64,000 bases of DNA from CAJQPP01 sp963793465 (GCA_963793465.1 CAWCAJ010000013.1:186001-250000), one strand, 5' to 3'; positions 1 through 10,092 are shown, counted from the first letter of the stretch. Program-made: numbers and translations. The notes: generated by a model from the letters alone, not told the origin.

Positions 1-1
1 C

Positions 2-1321
2 GGGAATAAAGAAAAAGAAACCGGCGACAAGAAACCCGCGGAATCCCAGGAGGACACTGCCACGGGTGAAGAACCCTCGGAAAGACGCTCCGCTAGCCGC
101 AGACGGCGACAGTCGCGTAGTACCGCCAACTCCAAAGCCGCGGATGCCTTTTTGAACATCTTCCGTCCTGTCATTGCCGATGCCGCACGCGCCACGGTGG
201 AAATCAAAACGGGAGACGACACGATCGCCCTGGGGGCGGTCGTGGACCCCAGTGGTTTCGTGTTAACCAAACAGAGTGAACTGCAGCGACCCCTGTCCTG
301 TCGCCTGTACGACGGGCGAGATGTTTCCGCCTATGTTTACGGGGTGCATCCGGAAACGGATTTGGCGTTGCTGAAGGTGGAGGCCGAGAATTTGCCGGTG
401 GTGCCCTGGGCCAATGCGGACTCACTGGACATTGGTCACTGGCTGGCCACGGTAAAAGGTGATCAGCGACCACTGGGCGTGGGTGTGGTGGGCGTCAACG
501 CCCGTCTCATCAAACCCCAATCTGGTTTCATGGGAGTCAATCTCCGTCAGACGGAACGGGGTGTCGAGATCATCAACGTCACCGAAGACTCACCCGCCGA
601 AAGCGGTGGACTGAAGCGGGGGGACATCGTGATCAAGGTCAACGGCGAAAGCTACACCGAAATCGACAAGTTGATACCACGTGTCAAGAGCTTTCCGCCG
701 GGAGAAGAAATCCGTTTGACCATCCTGCGGGATGATCGAGAGATCGTGGTGGATGTCGTGCTCGGAGAAGAACAGTCGCTGAATCCGCTGTACGAACGCA
801 GTAACGCTCAAAACACCATGGGTGGCAATGAATTGAGCAAACGTCGACAGAACTTCCCGCTGGCGGTTCAGCACGACACGTTTTTGAAACCCCGCGAGTG
901 CGGTGGACCGGTCGTGAATATCGACGGCCAGGTCGTGGGCATCAATATCGCCCGCCAGGGGCGTGTCTCCAGCTTGATGCTACCAGCAGCCCTTGTGCAA
1001 AAAGTGATCGACGAACTGAAAACGGGTCAATGGGCGCCTGCCGTGGTGTACAAGGATCGGATCGACGAAATCAATCGCACATTGCAGGACCTGAACACTC
1101 AAGTGGCCTTGTCTCCCATGAATAACGATGACCTCAAGAAAAAGGTCAACCAACTGACCAAGGACGAAAAATCACTCCGCCAGAAACTGGAGAAAACACT
1201 CAAAGACCGGATTCGCGCAGAGGTCGAACTGGAGCAGGCATCGGAAACCATGGAATCCGCCACCGCCGAGATTGAACGTTTGAAGCTGGAACGGGAGAAA
1301 CTGGTCACCGGCACGAAGTGA
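2..1321 (+). CDS. HtrA/DegP-like PDZ protein with degenerate protease triad (5' end outside window)
   Basis: The frame is open from the first bases of the window, so the N-terminus is missing; about 439 residues are visible. It begins with a charged, Arg/Ser-rich linker, then a trypsin-like half resembling HtrA. Where HtrA carries the catalytic His (TNxHV) this protein reads VLTKQSEL, so the His is lost. The Asp region is kept (PETDLALLKV). A PDZ domain (around GFMGVNLRQTERGVEI to LRDDREIVVDV) comes next, followed by the second trypsin half, where the usual GNSGG serine site reads RECGG, with Cys at the Ser position. The last 80 residues are a predicted coiled coil. Normal HtrA order is protease then PDZ; here the PDZ sits inside the protease fold. 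I infer a non-proteolytic periplasmic scaffold or chaperone; residual Cys activity cannot be excluded. It converges with ruvX. Confidence 0.75.
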   Translation, partial: GNKEKETGDKKPAESQEDTATGEEPSERRSASRRRRQSRSTANSKAADAFLNIFRPVIADAARATVEIKTGDDTIALGAVVDPSGFVLTKQSELQRPLSCRLYDGRDVSAYVYGVHPETDLALLKVEAENLPVVPWANADSLDIGHWLATVKGDQRPLGVGVVGVNARLIKPQSGFMGVNLRQTERGVEIINVTEDSPAESGGLKRGDIVIKVNGESYTEIDKLIPRVKSFPPGEEIRLTILRDDREIVVDVVLGEEQSLNPLYERSNAQNTMGGNELSKRRQNFPLAVQHDTFLKPRECGGPVVNIDGQVVGINIARQGRVSSLMLPAALVQKVIDELKTGQWAPAVVYKDRIDEINRTLQDLNTQVALSPMNNDDLKKKVNQLTKDEKSLRQKLEKTLKDRIRAEVELEQASETMESATAEIERLKLEREKLVTGTK

Positions 1322-1393
1322 TCGCCCGCGGTCTCCGCGGCGGCAGCTTCGATCGATCTGTGCAGGCCCCCAGCTCCGGGCGACTCCGGTGAA

Positions 1394-1909
1394 TCAGGGC
1401 CGTTGGCCAGACGCGTCTTCGATGGCGTCGATGGACTCTCCCTGGCGGGTGGAGTCCAGATAAGCGGCCAGCAGGATTTGAGCCGCCAGCATATCCAGCC
1501 GCTGTTTCTGTTTCTTGCGTGTCATGCCAGTCTGCAGAAGCAGTTGTTTGGCATGAGCGGTTGTGTAGCGTTCATCGAACCAGATGACGGGAACGCCGGT
1601 AACGTTGGACAGGCGTTTGCCGAAGACGCGAGCTTCCAACGACTTTTTGCTTTCATCGCCGCTGCTGTGAACGGGCAGGCCCACCACGAAACCGGCAATC
1701 CGCTCCTGCTTCACGAGCTCCCTGAAAAACTGGTCGTCCAGTTGCGGGCTCCGCCGTCGGTAATTTTCCAGCGGGCTGGCCAATCGTTGCTGGGCGTCAC
1801 TGATCGCGATCCCGATCCGCACGGTTCCAAAATCGATACCCGCCAATCGCCCCTGGCAAGGGAATTCGCTTTCGAAATCAGGACGCTCGTTTGCCGGAAG
1901 TTGACTCAC
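1394..1909 (-). CDS. ruvX: Putative pre-16S rRNA nuclease / Holliday junction resolvase-like YqgF (RuvX)
   Basis: This 171-residue protein has the RNase H-like YqgF fold. The first acidic site lies in GIDFGTVRIG (Asp near residue 26), a middle strand reads FVVGLPVHSSG, and the family motif DERYTT is present. Family members process the 5' end of 16S rRNA, and a resolvase role has also been proposed. The length is slightly above the usual 140-160 because of a short N-terminal extension. It starts 26 bases after the stop of the upstream hydrolase gene on the same strand, so the two are probably co-transcribed. The family assignment is firm; the cellular substrate follows from the family. Confidence 0.9.
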   Translation of the reverse strand: MSQLPANERPDFESEFPCQGRLAGIDFGTVRIGIAISDAQQRLASPLENYRRRSPQLDDQFFRELVKQERIAGFVVGLPVHSSGDESKKSLEARVFGKRLSNVTGVPVIWFDERYTTAHAKQLLLQTGMTRKKQKQRLDMLAAQILLAAYLDSTRQGESIDAIEDASGQRP

Positions 1910-1935
1910 AGGATCCGCCGTAGCTGCTGGTCCGG

Positions 1936-2934
1936 TTATTTGTTTAACGGCAGCGGTTGCCGATCTGCCTGGGTCCGAAACCAGCCATGCTGCAGAAACG
2001 ACAACGCCGCTTGCTGTACGGCCTCGTCGTTCATCATGCTGCTGTGCAGCAGGTCGCGTTGCATGAAATCCGTGGCCCCGGCCAGCTGCGTTTCCTCGAC
2101 GGTTACAACCAGATCGTTTTCGTCGCTAAACAAGGGGTTATCCAGAGCCGATGATTCCGGACGACTGCCGGCGATGATACCGAATTCGAAATCCGGGGTC
2201 GCCAGTTTGGCCTCAACGTCCTGCCAGCGGCTGGAGAGATCCTGTCCACTGATCCCCCAAAAGGTCTTGAAGAGCACATTGTCCTGCAGCAATCGGGCCA
2301 GGCGGGACCCATGGTTGGGAGGGGCCAACATGACCATCCGGTGAAACCTGGAATCACCCTGTGTTTTATACTGTCCCAGGTAATATCGAACCACGATGTT
2401 ACCCATGCTGTGCCCCAGAAAATCGATTTCCTGGGCATGCGGTAAATGATCAATGATGCTGGCCAGGGCAGCCGCGTGCTGATCGATACTGCCCCGCGTA
2501 CTGGCGTAGCTGACATTGATAATCTGCCAATCGCTGTTGTCGCCGATGTACCGGGCGATGGACTTCATGGCACCGCGTGTGCGGGTCAACCCATGCATGA
2601 CAATCAGCACCTTGCCGGTGACCGGTTTCAGATCCTTGCGGGCGGCAATCTGCGTCAACTGGTCACGGCAACCCGCCATGCTGCCCCAGGCCAGACGCAC
2701 ATCGCGAGGGTCCAGCAATCGGTGGTGACCGGTCATCACATTCTGTTGAATTCGGTAGCCCTGCAAGTGCACCAGGTCGGTCCAGAATTGCTTGCCCCCC
2801 ATCGTCCAGGTAGGCACGTTGAAGTAGGTTTCGGCATTGTCCCCGGCCTCGGCGGCCTCCTCCTGGGCTGCCGCCGACCGTTGGTATCCACCGACCATCA
2901 GGAGAATCAACAGGTTGAGCAAGGTAAATTTCAT
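1936..2934 (-). CDS. Secreted alpha/beta hydrolase (lipase/PGAP1-like)
   Basis: This 332-residue protein starts with a hydrophobic signal peptide (about residues 1-23, ending near SAAAQ). The core has the alpha/beta-hydrolase oxyanion motif VMHGLTR (His114-Gly115) and the nucleophile elbow GHSMG (Ser176). Likely Asp and His partners lie in DENDLVV and DLLHSSMM near the C-terminus. The pattern resembles triacylglycerol lipases and PGAP1-like esterases that act outside the cytoplasm; the substrate cannot be read from the sequence. It lies directly upstream of ruvX on the same strand with a 26-base gap. Fold and catalytic Ser are secure; the lipase label is inference. Confidence 0.75.
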   Translation of the reverse strand: MKFTLLNLLILLMVGGYQRSAAAQEEAAEAGDNAETYFNVPTWTMGGKQFWTDLVHLQGYRIQQNVMTGHHRLLDPRDVRLAWGSMAGCRDQLTQIAARKDLKPVTGKVLIVMHGLTRTRGAMKSIARYIGDNSDWQIINVSYASTRGSIDQHAAALASIIDHLPHAQEIDFLGHSMGNIVVRYYLGQYKTQGDSRFHRMVMLAPPNHGSRLARLLQDNVLFKTFWGISGQDLSSRWQDVEAKLATPDFEFGIIAGSRPESSALDNPLFSDENDLVVTVEETQLAGATDFMQRDLLHSSMMNDEAVQQAALSFLQHGWFRTQADRQPLPLNK

Positions 2935-3050
2935 GGTTGAATTATCACGGGTGACCAGTCAATTGACAATGTCAACGAGCTTACGCCGCGAAACGCGGGT
3001 TCCGGTTCAAGAAAGGATTCGGGAAATACGTACAGCCCCGGCTTGCCGAA

Positions 3051-4118
3051 TCACAGGTAAGTTTCCCAATTCCGGCGTTCCAGCTCGGCCACCACTTTCT
3101 TGATGGCGGATTCGTCCCTTTTGTCCGCCACCAGTGTGGCATCGGGGGTGTGAATGACGATACATTCGTCGAGCCCCAGCGTAACCAGCAGATGATCGTC
3201 GGTGCTTCGCACCACGCAATCACGGGTATCGATGCAGAGATGCTTGCCCGCAGTAGCATTCCCCGCCGCGTCCACGCCACTCAATCTGGGCACGGCCGTC
3301 CAATTGCCGACATCGTCCCAGTCGAAGGACGCCTCCATCACACACACGTGGGGGTACTGTTCCAGCACCGCATAGTCGATGGATTTGCCCTGGATCGCCG
3401 AGAACTCGGTCTCGAACACCTGCGGGAAATCCGCCTGGCCGAGCGTCTGGCAGATGGTCTGGATGTGCTGCGCCATCTGGGGTTCATATCGCTGCAGAGC
3501 CTGCCAGATCGTCTGCGTCTTCCACAGGAATATCCCGGCGTTCCAATAGTAGTCGCCGGAATCCAAAAAGGCCTGCGCGGTTTCCCGGTCCGGTTTTTCC
3601 CGAAACGTCTGCACCTTCCAGGCATCCGCCCCAATCGCTGCTCCGCGTTGAATATACCCAAAGGCCTGGGCGGGATACGTAGGTTTGATGCCGAACGTAA
3701 TGATCCTGGACGGGTCCTCATCCAACAGCGCTTCGGCCGATCTCACGGCCTGATGAAAGCGATCGACCTGTTGGATCACGTGATCGGCGGGCATCACCAG
3801 CATCGACGCCGCCGGATCCCGGGCTGCGATCATACCGGCCGCCACGCCAATGCAAGGCGCCGTATCGCGTTTACAGGGTTCACCGATGATCGAATCCGCA
3901 GGTAACGCCGGCAGCTGGCCGCGGGTGGCATCCACCAATCGTTGATTGGTCATGATCAGGATTTGACTGGGGTCACACAGCCCCTGCAGGCGTGATGCGG
4001 TCGCTTGCAACATCGATCGATCGTCGACCAGCGACAATAGCTGCTTGGGTCGATCTCGCCGACTGGCTGGCCAGAATCGGGTACCCGATCCTCCAGCCAT
4101 GATCATCGCGTAAAGCAT
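3051..4118 (-). CDS. manC: Mannose-1-phosphate guanylyltransferase
   Basis: This 355-residue nucleotidyltransferase makes GDP-mannose from mannose-1-phosphate and GTP. The N-terminal signature MAGGSGTRFWPASR followed by RPKQLL is the nucleotide-binding motif of this family. Further conserved stretches are MPADHVI, FGYIQRG and NAGIFLW. The length matches the monofunctional form, without the C-terminal phosphomannose isomerase cupin seen in bifunctional ManC. It lies 54 bases downstream of the UDP-sugar pyrophosphorylase gene on the same strand, which suggests a sugar-nucleotide operon feeding envelope glycan synthesis. An intergenic stretch of about 115 bases separates it from the hydrolase gene downstream. 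Confidence 0.9.
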   Translation of the reverse strand: MLYAMIMAGGSGTRFWPASRRDRPKQLLSLVDDRSMLQATASRLQGLCDPSQILIMTNQRLVDATRGQLPALPADSIIGEPCKRDTAPCIGVAAGMIAARDPAASMLVMPADHVIQQVDRFHQAVRSAEALLDEDPSRIITFGIKPTYPAQAFGYIQRGAAIGADAWKVQTFREKPDRETAQAFLDSGDYYWNAGIFLWKTQTIWQALQRYEPQMAQHIQTICQTLGQADFPQVFETEFSAIQGKSIDYAVLEQYPHVCVMEASFDWDDVGNWTAVPRLSGVDAAGNATAGKHLCIDTRDCVVRSTDDHLLVTLGLDECIVIHTPDATLVADKRDESAIKKVVAELERRNWETYL

Positions 4119-4172
4119 GGGGTTCCCTTTCCGGGTTGAAATTCGCAGTCTGTGGCAGGTGGGCTGGGGCGA

Positions 4173-5588
4173 CTATTGCAGAAACGTGGCTTGGCTGAGC
4201 CGCGACCCGTCCCGGATAGCGGTTTTTAATTTCTCTTGATCGAGCATCAACGATGGATCCAGTTCCACGGCCACATCGGGGGGCACCTGCACCCCCACTT
4301 CGGCCAGCAGACGTCTGGCCTGGGCGATCATCGCTTGCTGAGCCGTAAACGCTGTGTTGGATTTTTCGTTGGCCGCATTCTTGACTGGCGCAAATGCGTC
4401 CGCAGGATCCACTTCCACAACGATGGATCGCTGGGCCATGGGCAACAAGTCAAAGATGAAACGCTCGAACTTGATGGCGTTGGGCTGATCGGGTTGCACG
4501 AGGTTGCCGCTGCTGTCAATGAAGGCAACCTTCTTGTGAGCCAGGTGGAAGGGTAGGGCATCGGTTTGACCGCTCATGCGTTCCAGAAAGGCCACCTCGA
4601 AAACGTGGACCGCAATATTTCCGGCCCACAAAGTCAACGAGCCATCGGGGTTGCGACGACGGGCCACCTCATCCGGCAGATCACTGTATTCGATAATCTG
4701 CAACTGGCCGTCGATGGACACGATATTGCCCACTTTCTGCAGCGGGTCCGTCTTGGGTACCGCTTGAGAACTCATTTCCGATTCGGCCAGCAGATGATAG
4801 CCAATCGTGGCCGCATCGCAAATCTGGGAAAGCGGGTTGTCAATCTGGCAATAGAAGATCTGTTGCAGTTGACGCCGCCGCATGTCTTCCAGACCGCCGC
4901 TGTGGTGCAGGGCGGCCAGCATTCCACCGTGGCCGTCCGGGCTGGCGAACAGACGATCCTGGCGGGACATCAAAATCTGGCCGGTCCTGGCATCGACGGC
5001 CGACATGGTTCCCTGGCAAAAGATGCGACGGGCGGATGCGGGATACCCGAACCAATCCCGGTCCAGCAAAAAGGCCTCGGTTTCGTCGTGAGTGGCCGGA
5101 CTGGTCATCACATATAATGGGACGGTGACCGAGAATTTCGCATTGATGGCCTTTAACTTGTCGATGTGAATTTGAAACAGCGTTCGCTGCGAGACGGGGC
5201 CCAGCGGGAACATTCCTTTGGGATGATCGAAGCCCAGGCGACTGCCCTGTCCACCGGCGACCAGGATCATCCCTACCTGTCCAGCTGCCAATGCCGCTTC
5301 TCCGCGACGCAACGCCGTGGAACGAGCAACGAAATTCCCGGCCTGCTCATCCAGCCTGATTGCCGGGGGTGACTCGGCTTTCATGGCCAACTCTGCCCAG
5401 GCATCGGTATCTCCAAATTTATTGAAAAGCTCTGCCAATTGCGGCAAATCGACACCGGCAATCTGCCGGTCCAGACCCTGCCGCTGCACTTCATCCAGCC
5501 GATCATAAAACTGCAGGAGATGTTGCTGGTGGTAGCGGGTCAGCCGGTCCAGGTGGGGAGAATGCATGAATTTAAGTCGTTGGGGCAC
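4173..5588 (-). CDS. UDP-N-acetylglucosamine pyrophosphorylase-like uridylyltransferase (eukaryal-type UDPGP family)
   Basis: This 471-residue protein has the UDPGP family nucleotide-binding loop LVAGGQGSRLGF (residues 110-120) followed by HPKGMFPLGP. Other family stretches are YVMTSPATH, FCQGTMSAVD, GHGGMLAALHHSG (uridine-binding) and IDNPLSQICD. These match the eukaryal AGX/QRI1 type of UDP-GlcNAc (or UDP-GalNAc) pyrophosphorylase rather than bacterial GlmU; such enzymes are known in planctomycetes. A second possible start, MHSPHLDRL, lies seven codons in. It sits 12 bases after the frame-broken membrane protein gene and 54 bases before manC, so all three look like one transcript. The exact sugar (GlcNAc or Glc) is inferred. 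Confidence 0.85.
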   Translation of the reverse strand: MPQRLKFMHSPHLDRLTRYHQQHLLQFYDRLDEVQRQGLDRQIAGVDLPQLAELFNKFGDTDAWAELAMKAESPPAIRLDEQAGNFVARSTALRRGEAALAAGQVGMILVAGGQGSRLGFDHPKGMFPLGPVSQRTLFQIHIDKLKAINAKFSVTVPLYVMTSPATHDETEAFLLDRDWFGYPASARRIFCQGTMSAVDARTGQILMSRQDRLFASPDGHGGMLAALHHSGGLEDMRRRQLQQIFYCQIDNPLSQICDAATIGYHLLAESEMSSQAVPKTDPLQKVGNIVSIDGQLQIIEYSDLPDEVARRRNPDGSLTLWAGNIAVHVFEVAFLERMSGQTDALPFHLAHKKVAFIDSSGNLVQPDQPNAIKFERFIFDLLPMAQRSIVVEVDPADAFAPVKNAANEKSNTAFTAQQAMIAQARRLLAEVGVQVPPDVAVELDPSLMLDQEKLKTAIRDGSRLSQATFLQ

Positions 5589-5599
5589 TACAGTACGGG

Positions 5600-6590
5600 T
5601 CAGGCCGCGTTCTCGGCACGGTCATGGCTGGCAGCAGCAATCACTTCCACAATCACGTCCGGCAATGGCGTTGGGCAAGTGCGATCGCTGAGACGCACCT
5701 CCAGTCGCAAACCGTGAGGGAATTGCTGCGTCACCTTGACCACCGCGTCAGGCCCACTGGCCACACGGCAGAACACCTCCGGCTCGCTGTTCCATAGCGG
5801 CCAGAAGGGCAGGTGCACGACGACCGTTTCCAGCGGGGATTGAAATCGACAACGCACATTGGCCACGAAACTGCGTGATCCATCCGGTTGCTGCCACTGG
5901 GTCACATTCTGCTCCAAGGTGGCGTCACTTGCAAATTGATCCTGCACGGCTAGCCAGGGATCATCGGCCTCACGCTCCTCCAGCGAATCGCTTTCTTCCG
6001 AGATGGCCGGCTGCTGCTCGGTGACCGCCGCTCCCGCTTGTAGAGCGGCGTCGGCAATCGTCGTTTCCAGAGACCCGGTGGGTTCCGGAGATGGGGCCCG
6101 GGATGGGATCTCGCAATCGGTCCGGCACTTCCCGTCCAGGGGCTGCCGGCGGGGTCGCACCCACCCGCTGTAGTTCATAACCGAGTCCGTACAGGCACCA
6201 CGGCAGCCCCGCAGCCAGCGCGAGGGGCAGGCAGACCATGACGGCAAACGCCATGTTAGGGGACCACAGGCACAGCGTGGTCAGGGCAGTGACACCAAAC
6301 ACCCCCATGGTGATGATCTCGGTCAAACGGGCACAACGGATGCGTCGCACAATCATCAATGCTGCGGTCAGGCCCCCGGCGATCAACCACAGCTGCAGTA
6401 TCTGTCCCTCGAGAGGGACGAACCAGCGGCAGACGATGGCAAACGCAGCAAACAACGTGGCGGTTGCAAACAGACAGATCGACAAAAACTCATCTAACGA
6501 CCAGGGTTGGCGGTTCTGTCGAGATGGATTCGAGTTTTCATGTGGCGACAACGGCGGGCCCCTCCTTGAGTACCCCCGATAATAGCCCAT
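5600..6590 (-). pseudogene. Four-helix membrane protein with C-terminal soluble domain, frame broken near 6.1 kb
   Basis: Two overlapping frames look like one gene of roughly 330 residues. The first (from 6590) encodes four hydrophobic segments, including LSICLFATATLFAAFAIV and MAFAVMVCLPLALAAGLPW. Just after GYELQRVGA it turns into sequence without domain character. The second frame carries the continuation: an acidic linker (ISEESDSLEEREADD) and a beta-rich domain (FVANVRCRFQSPLETVVVHL) ending at 5600. A +1 change joins them; a likely place is the G4 run at 6151-6154, because downstream of it the second frame has the higher third-position GC, but anywhere in about 6090-6155 fits. I do not recognise the family. 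It precedes the UDP-sugar pyrophosphorylase gene by 12 bases. Confidence 0.6.
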
Positions 6591-6785
6591 CGGCCCCAGC
6601 CCTTAAACGCCAGTTCCACTGGGCACGCCGACAGCTCATCGGGTCGGTTCAAGATGGCCACGGAGCGGACCAGTGATCCAGCAGGGCAGGGCGGGGGGCG
6701 GACGAGCTACCTCAGCAAGCCAAGTCAGCTCGCCCCGATTTCGTTAAATTCCGCCCATCTGCGTGTTGAGCGTCGCCGACGGGGG

Positions 6786-7967
6786 TCAGGCATTTGCCGT
6801 GGCGGTCACGGCTTCGGCGAGTTTGGAGGCCGCTGCGATACTCTCCCAGGTGAAATCGGGATCGTTCCTGCCAAAATGCCCGCCAGCCGCGGTTTTGCGG
6901 AAAATCGGCCGTCGCAACTTCAGATAGTCGATAATTCCGGCCGGCGACAGCGGAAAGACTCGGGTCACCGCTTCGCAAATTTGGGCATCCTCCACCGTGC
7001 CCGTGCCCTGCGTATCCACATGCACACTGACTGGCTCGCTGACGCCGATGGCATAGGCCAACTGCACCTCGCAGCGACTCGCCAAACCGGCTGCCACCAC
7101 ATTCTTGGCCACGTGTCGCGCCATGTAGGCGGCGCTGCGGTCAACTTTGGTAGCATCTTTGCCACTAAAGGCGCCGCCACCATGTCTCCCCCAACCTCCG
7201 TAAGTATCGACGATGATTTTGCGACCGGTCAGTCCGCAGTCACCATGCGGTCCCCCAATCACGAATTTTCCGGTTGGATTGATGTGGTAGGTGATATCGT
7301 CATTCATCAACTCTGACGGGATCAGCGGGTTGATCACATGCTGGATCACAAAATCACGGATGGTGGCCTGGTCCACGGATTCATTGTGTTGGGTCGAGAC
7401 CACCACGGTATCGATTCGCACCGGCTTATGGCCCTCATATTCCACCGTGACCTGACTCTTGGAATCGGGACGCAACCAATCCACTTCGCCGTTAAAGCGA
7501 GCTTCGTTCAAGCGATCCAGGATTTTGTGGGACAGGGCGATCGGCAGAGGCATCAACTCTTCCGTATCATCGCAGGCGAAGCCGAACATCAGCCCTTGAT
7601 CCCCGGCACCGACCCCCTTACCCGTCTCGGCATTGGCGTTGACACCTTGAGCGATATCGGGGCTCTGCTGGTCCAGTCGCACAATCACCTCGCAAGTGTC
7701 GCAGCCGATCCCGGTTTTGGCATCGGTGTAGCCGACATCCCGCATCACGCCACGCACGACATCCTCGATATTCACATCGGCCTGGGAGGTAATTTCACCT
7801 GCCACCACAGCCAATTCGGTGGTCACCATGGTTTCACAGGCGACGCGACTGTTGGGGTCCTGGGCCAACATGGCATCCAGTACGGCGTCGGAAATTTGGT
7901 CCGCCAATTTATCCGGATGTCCCATGCTGACGGATTCGCTGGTAAACAGGTACTTGCCTGAGCTCAC
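6786..7967 (-). CDS. metK: S-adenosylmethionine synthetase
   Basis: This 393-residue cytoplasmic enzyme makes S-adenosylmethionine from methionine and ATP. Family signatures are all present: GHPDK (residues 16-20), GAGDQGLMFGFA, GGPHGDCGLTGRK, DTYGGWGRHGGGAFSGKD and the ATP-binding tail. The length is normal. The start is a GTG (MSSGKYLFTSESV) with a weak purine-rich GGGAG upstream. About 210 bases separate it from the waaA stop upstream on the same strand; I saw no recognisable SAM riboswitch there. Confidence 0.97.
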   Translation of the reverse strand: MSSGKYLFTSESVSMGHPDKLADQISDAVLDAMLAQDPNSRVACETMVTTELAVVAGEITSQADVNIEDVVRGVMRDVGYTDAKTGIGCDTCEVIVRLDQQSPDIAQGVNANAETGKGVGAGDQGLMFGFACDDTEELMPLPIALSHKILDRLNEARFNGEVDWLRPDSKSQVTVEYEGHKPVRIDTVVVSTQHNESVDQATIRDFVIQHVINPLIPSELMNDDITYHINPTGKFVIGGPHGDCGLTGRKIIVDTYGGWGRHGGGAFSGKDATKVDRSAAYMARHVAKNVVAAGLASRCEVQLAYAIGVSEPVSVHVDTQGTGTVEDAQICEAVTRVFPLSPAGIIDYLKLRRPIFRKTAAGGHFGRNDPDFTWESIAAASKLAEAVTATANA

Positions 7968-8177
7968 GATCTTGCTCCCATTCTTTGCTAATATGATTGG
8001 CCGGCTTGTGGATTCTTGCAGGTCGCAGCGCGGCGATTTCTCGAGATGGACGATGACGCATTCTAATCCGCAGGAGTGGGTTTTCTCAACGGGTTCCCGG
8101 CAATTCTCAGCTGTTTCGCCAACCGCTAAGCGACTCGTTTGGCAGTCCCGGGGTGAAGCAAACTCGACGCAGGTGAG

Positions 8178-9500
8178 TCAAGCCGCTTGCCGAGAGGTCA
8201 CCACTCGGTCGCCGACCGAAGTTTCCAGAAACGGAGCCAGCCACCGGCAAGTCGCGGACAGGGCTCCTTGTGAGGATTCGACCAGCTGTTGTGCCGCCTG
8301 CCCGCGAGCGGCTCCCCAGTCGCGGTCCCGCAGGCAACGTTGCACAAAATGGTGCAATTCCTGCTCGGCTGAAACCTGCGTCGCCACCTGATGGGACACC
8401 AACAAATCGACAATCTGTTTGAAATTCCAGGTATTGGGTCCAAAACAGACCGCCGCGCCACAGGCGGCAGGCTCCAGCATGTTCTGACCACCCCGGTCTC
8501 CAAAGCTGCCGCCGACAAAAGCCACGTCCGCCAGGGACCACCAGGCTTTCAACTCGCCAATCGTATCCGCAATCAGGATTTGCCGGGGATCCTTGGTGGC
8601 CCCGGGCGTCTGGGATTTCAAATGGCAACCCCAACCCGCCTTGCTCAACAGTGCCCGGATGGCGGGCCCGCGATGGGGGTGCCGCGGTACGATCACCAGT
8701 CGCAACCCACTGTGTTGCTGGGCCAGTTCAGCCCAGATACTCGCCACCATCCATTCCTCGGGCTCCTGGGTACTGCCAGCCACCCACAACGTCTGGCCAT
8801 CCTGCAACGAAAGATATTGCCGCAAGGCATCCACCACCCCGGAATCGGCGGTCCGGCAGGCACCGTCAAACTTGATCGATCCCACGACATGAACCCGGTC
8901 GGGCGGACAGCCCAGACGCACGAATCTCTGGGCGTATTCCTCGCTTTGCGCCAGCACCATACTCAATTTCGCAAACGTCGGCACCAACCATCTGCGGAAC
9001 CTCCAATAACCGTGAAAACTGCGTTCGCTGAGACGACCATTGATGACCACGACCGGAACGTTTTCGGCTGTGGCGCAGGCCACCAGGTTGGGCCACACTT
9101 CCAGTTCCGTCAGAACCAGGACGTCCGGTTGAACGCGTCGCAAAGCGCTACGCACCGCCCAGGAAAAATCAATCGGAAAATAGAAGCAACGGATACCCGG
9201 GAACTCCTGCCTGGCCAAACTCATGCCCGTGGCGGTCGTCGTGGAGATCACAAATCGGGATTTGGGGTACCGCAATTGCAGCTCCGCCAACAGCGGCTGC
9301 AATAGAATCACTTCGCCAACGCTGACGGCATGCAACCAGACGCAATGGTGTTCGGCGTGTACACGTGGCGCCCGGCCAAGCAACCGTTGGGGCAGACTAC
9401 CCAAGGCACGACCCTGCGCAATCCGTCGGTAGAGGATTGCCGGCAACATCAAGGCATAGGCTGCCAGGTAGATGCCATTTCGCAACCAGGCGGTTCCCAT
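8178..9500 (-). CDS. waaA: 3-deoxy-D-manno-octulosonic acid (Kdo) transferase
   Basis: This protein of about 440 residues is a GT30-type glycosyltransferase that adds Kdo to lipid A at the inner membrane. Landmarks are the N-terminal membrane segment (NGIYLAAYALMLP), VWLHAVSVGEV, STTTATGMSLA, FYFPIDF, ELEVWPNL, NGRLSERS and the C-terminal FVGGSFGDRGGQNMLEPA nucleotide-sugar site. The frame is open to 9590, but the ATG at 9500 is preferred because AGGA lies 7 bases upstream of it. It implies that this planctomycete makes lipid A-Kdo, in line with a Gram-negative type outer membrane. Confidence 0.9.
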   Translation of the reverse strand: MGTAWLRNGIYLAAYALMLPAILYRRIAQGRALGSLPQRLLGRAPRVHAEHHCVWLHAVSVGEVILLQPLLAELQLRYPKSRFVISTTTATGMSLARQEFPGIRCFYFPIDFSWAVRSALRRVQPDVLVLTELEVWPNLVACATAENVPVVVINGRLSERSFHGYWRFRRWLVPTFAKLSMVLAQSEEYAQRFVRLGCPPDRVHVVGSIKFDGACRTADSGVVDALRQYLSLQDGQTLWVAGSTQEPEEWMVASIWAELAQQHSGLRLVIVPRHPHRGPAIRALLSKAGWGCHLKSQTPGATKDPRQILIADTIGELKAWWSLADVAFVGGSFGDRGGQNMLEPAACGAAVCFGPNTWNFKQIVDLLVSHQVATQVSAEQELHHFVQRCLRDRDWGAARGQAAQQLVESSQGALSATCRWLAPFLETSVGDRVVTSRQAA

Positions 9501-9979
9501 TATCAATCCTGTCATCCAATGACGCGTTTCGTTGTGGTGCTGCGGGATTTGGGTCCTGAGACTCGAAACAGGGCGTGACACACGCTGCACGTCCGGGCGT
9601 CTCGCACTCGTTTCGGAACGTTGTCAGTCAATGCCGCCGCCGCGAACCATCCTGTCATCTGCCGGGGCGGGTAAACGGCTGAGGCCATGACCGCCGCTGC
9701 GACCCACGGTCCACGGTGAATCGTGAATCCCTGCCAGCTCAAATTAGCTACCGACGACAATCAGGGAAACGCCGATTTTTCCGGACCAGGTGATTTCCTG
9801 TCAGCCCAGTCCGTCCTGCGATCCCGGCGGGACGGACGGGGCGGAGGTGCTGACTCCCGCTGCCAAAACCAGTGGGGGCCGGTGGGAATCTGCCTTGGCA
9901 GAGCACCCCATGGCTTGAAGCGACGAGGCGAGGCGTTCGACAGCTACTGGCTGGTCAGTTCTGAACTGAAAGGATAGTA
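9501..9979. other. Non-coding spacer upstream of waaA
   Basis: I see no gene here. Short open frames on both strands lack any recognisable domain or credible ribosome binding site. The only structured part is the repeat that follows from 9980. Confidence 0.5.

Positions 9980-10092
<113 letters not shown>

Noticed and set aside
1403..2344. A 313-codon open frame on the plus strand
   Set aside because: It crosses ruvX, the spacer and the hydrolase gene in antisense and shows no domain.
7968..8177. SAM riboswitch before metK
   Set aside because: No recognisable SAM-box core or paired stems were found by eye; covariance-model search (Infernal/Rfam) would settle it.
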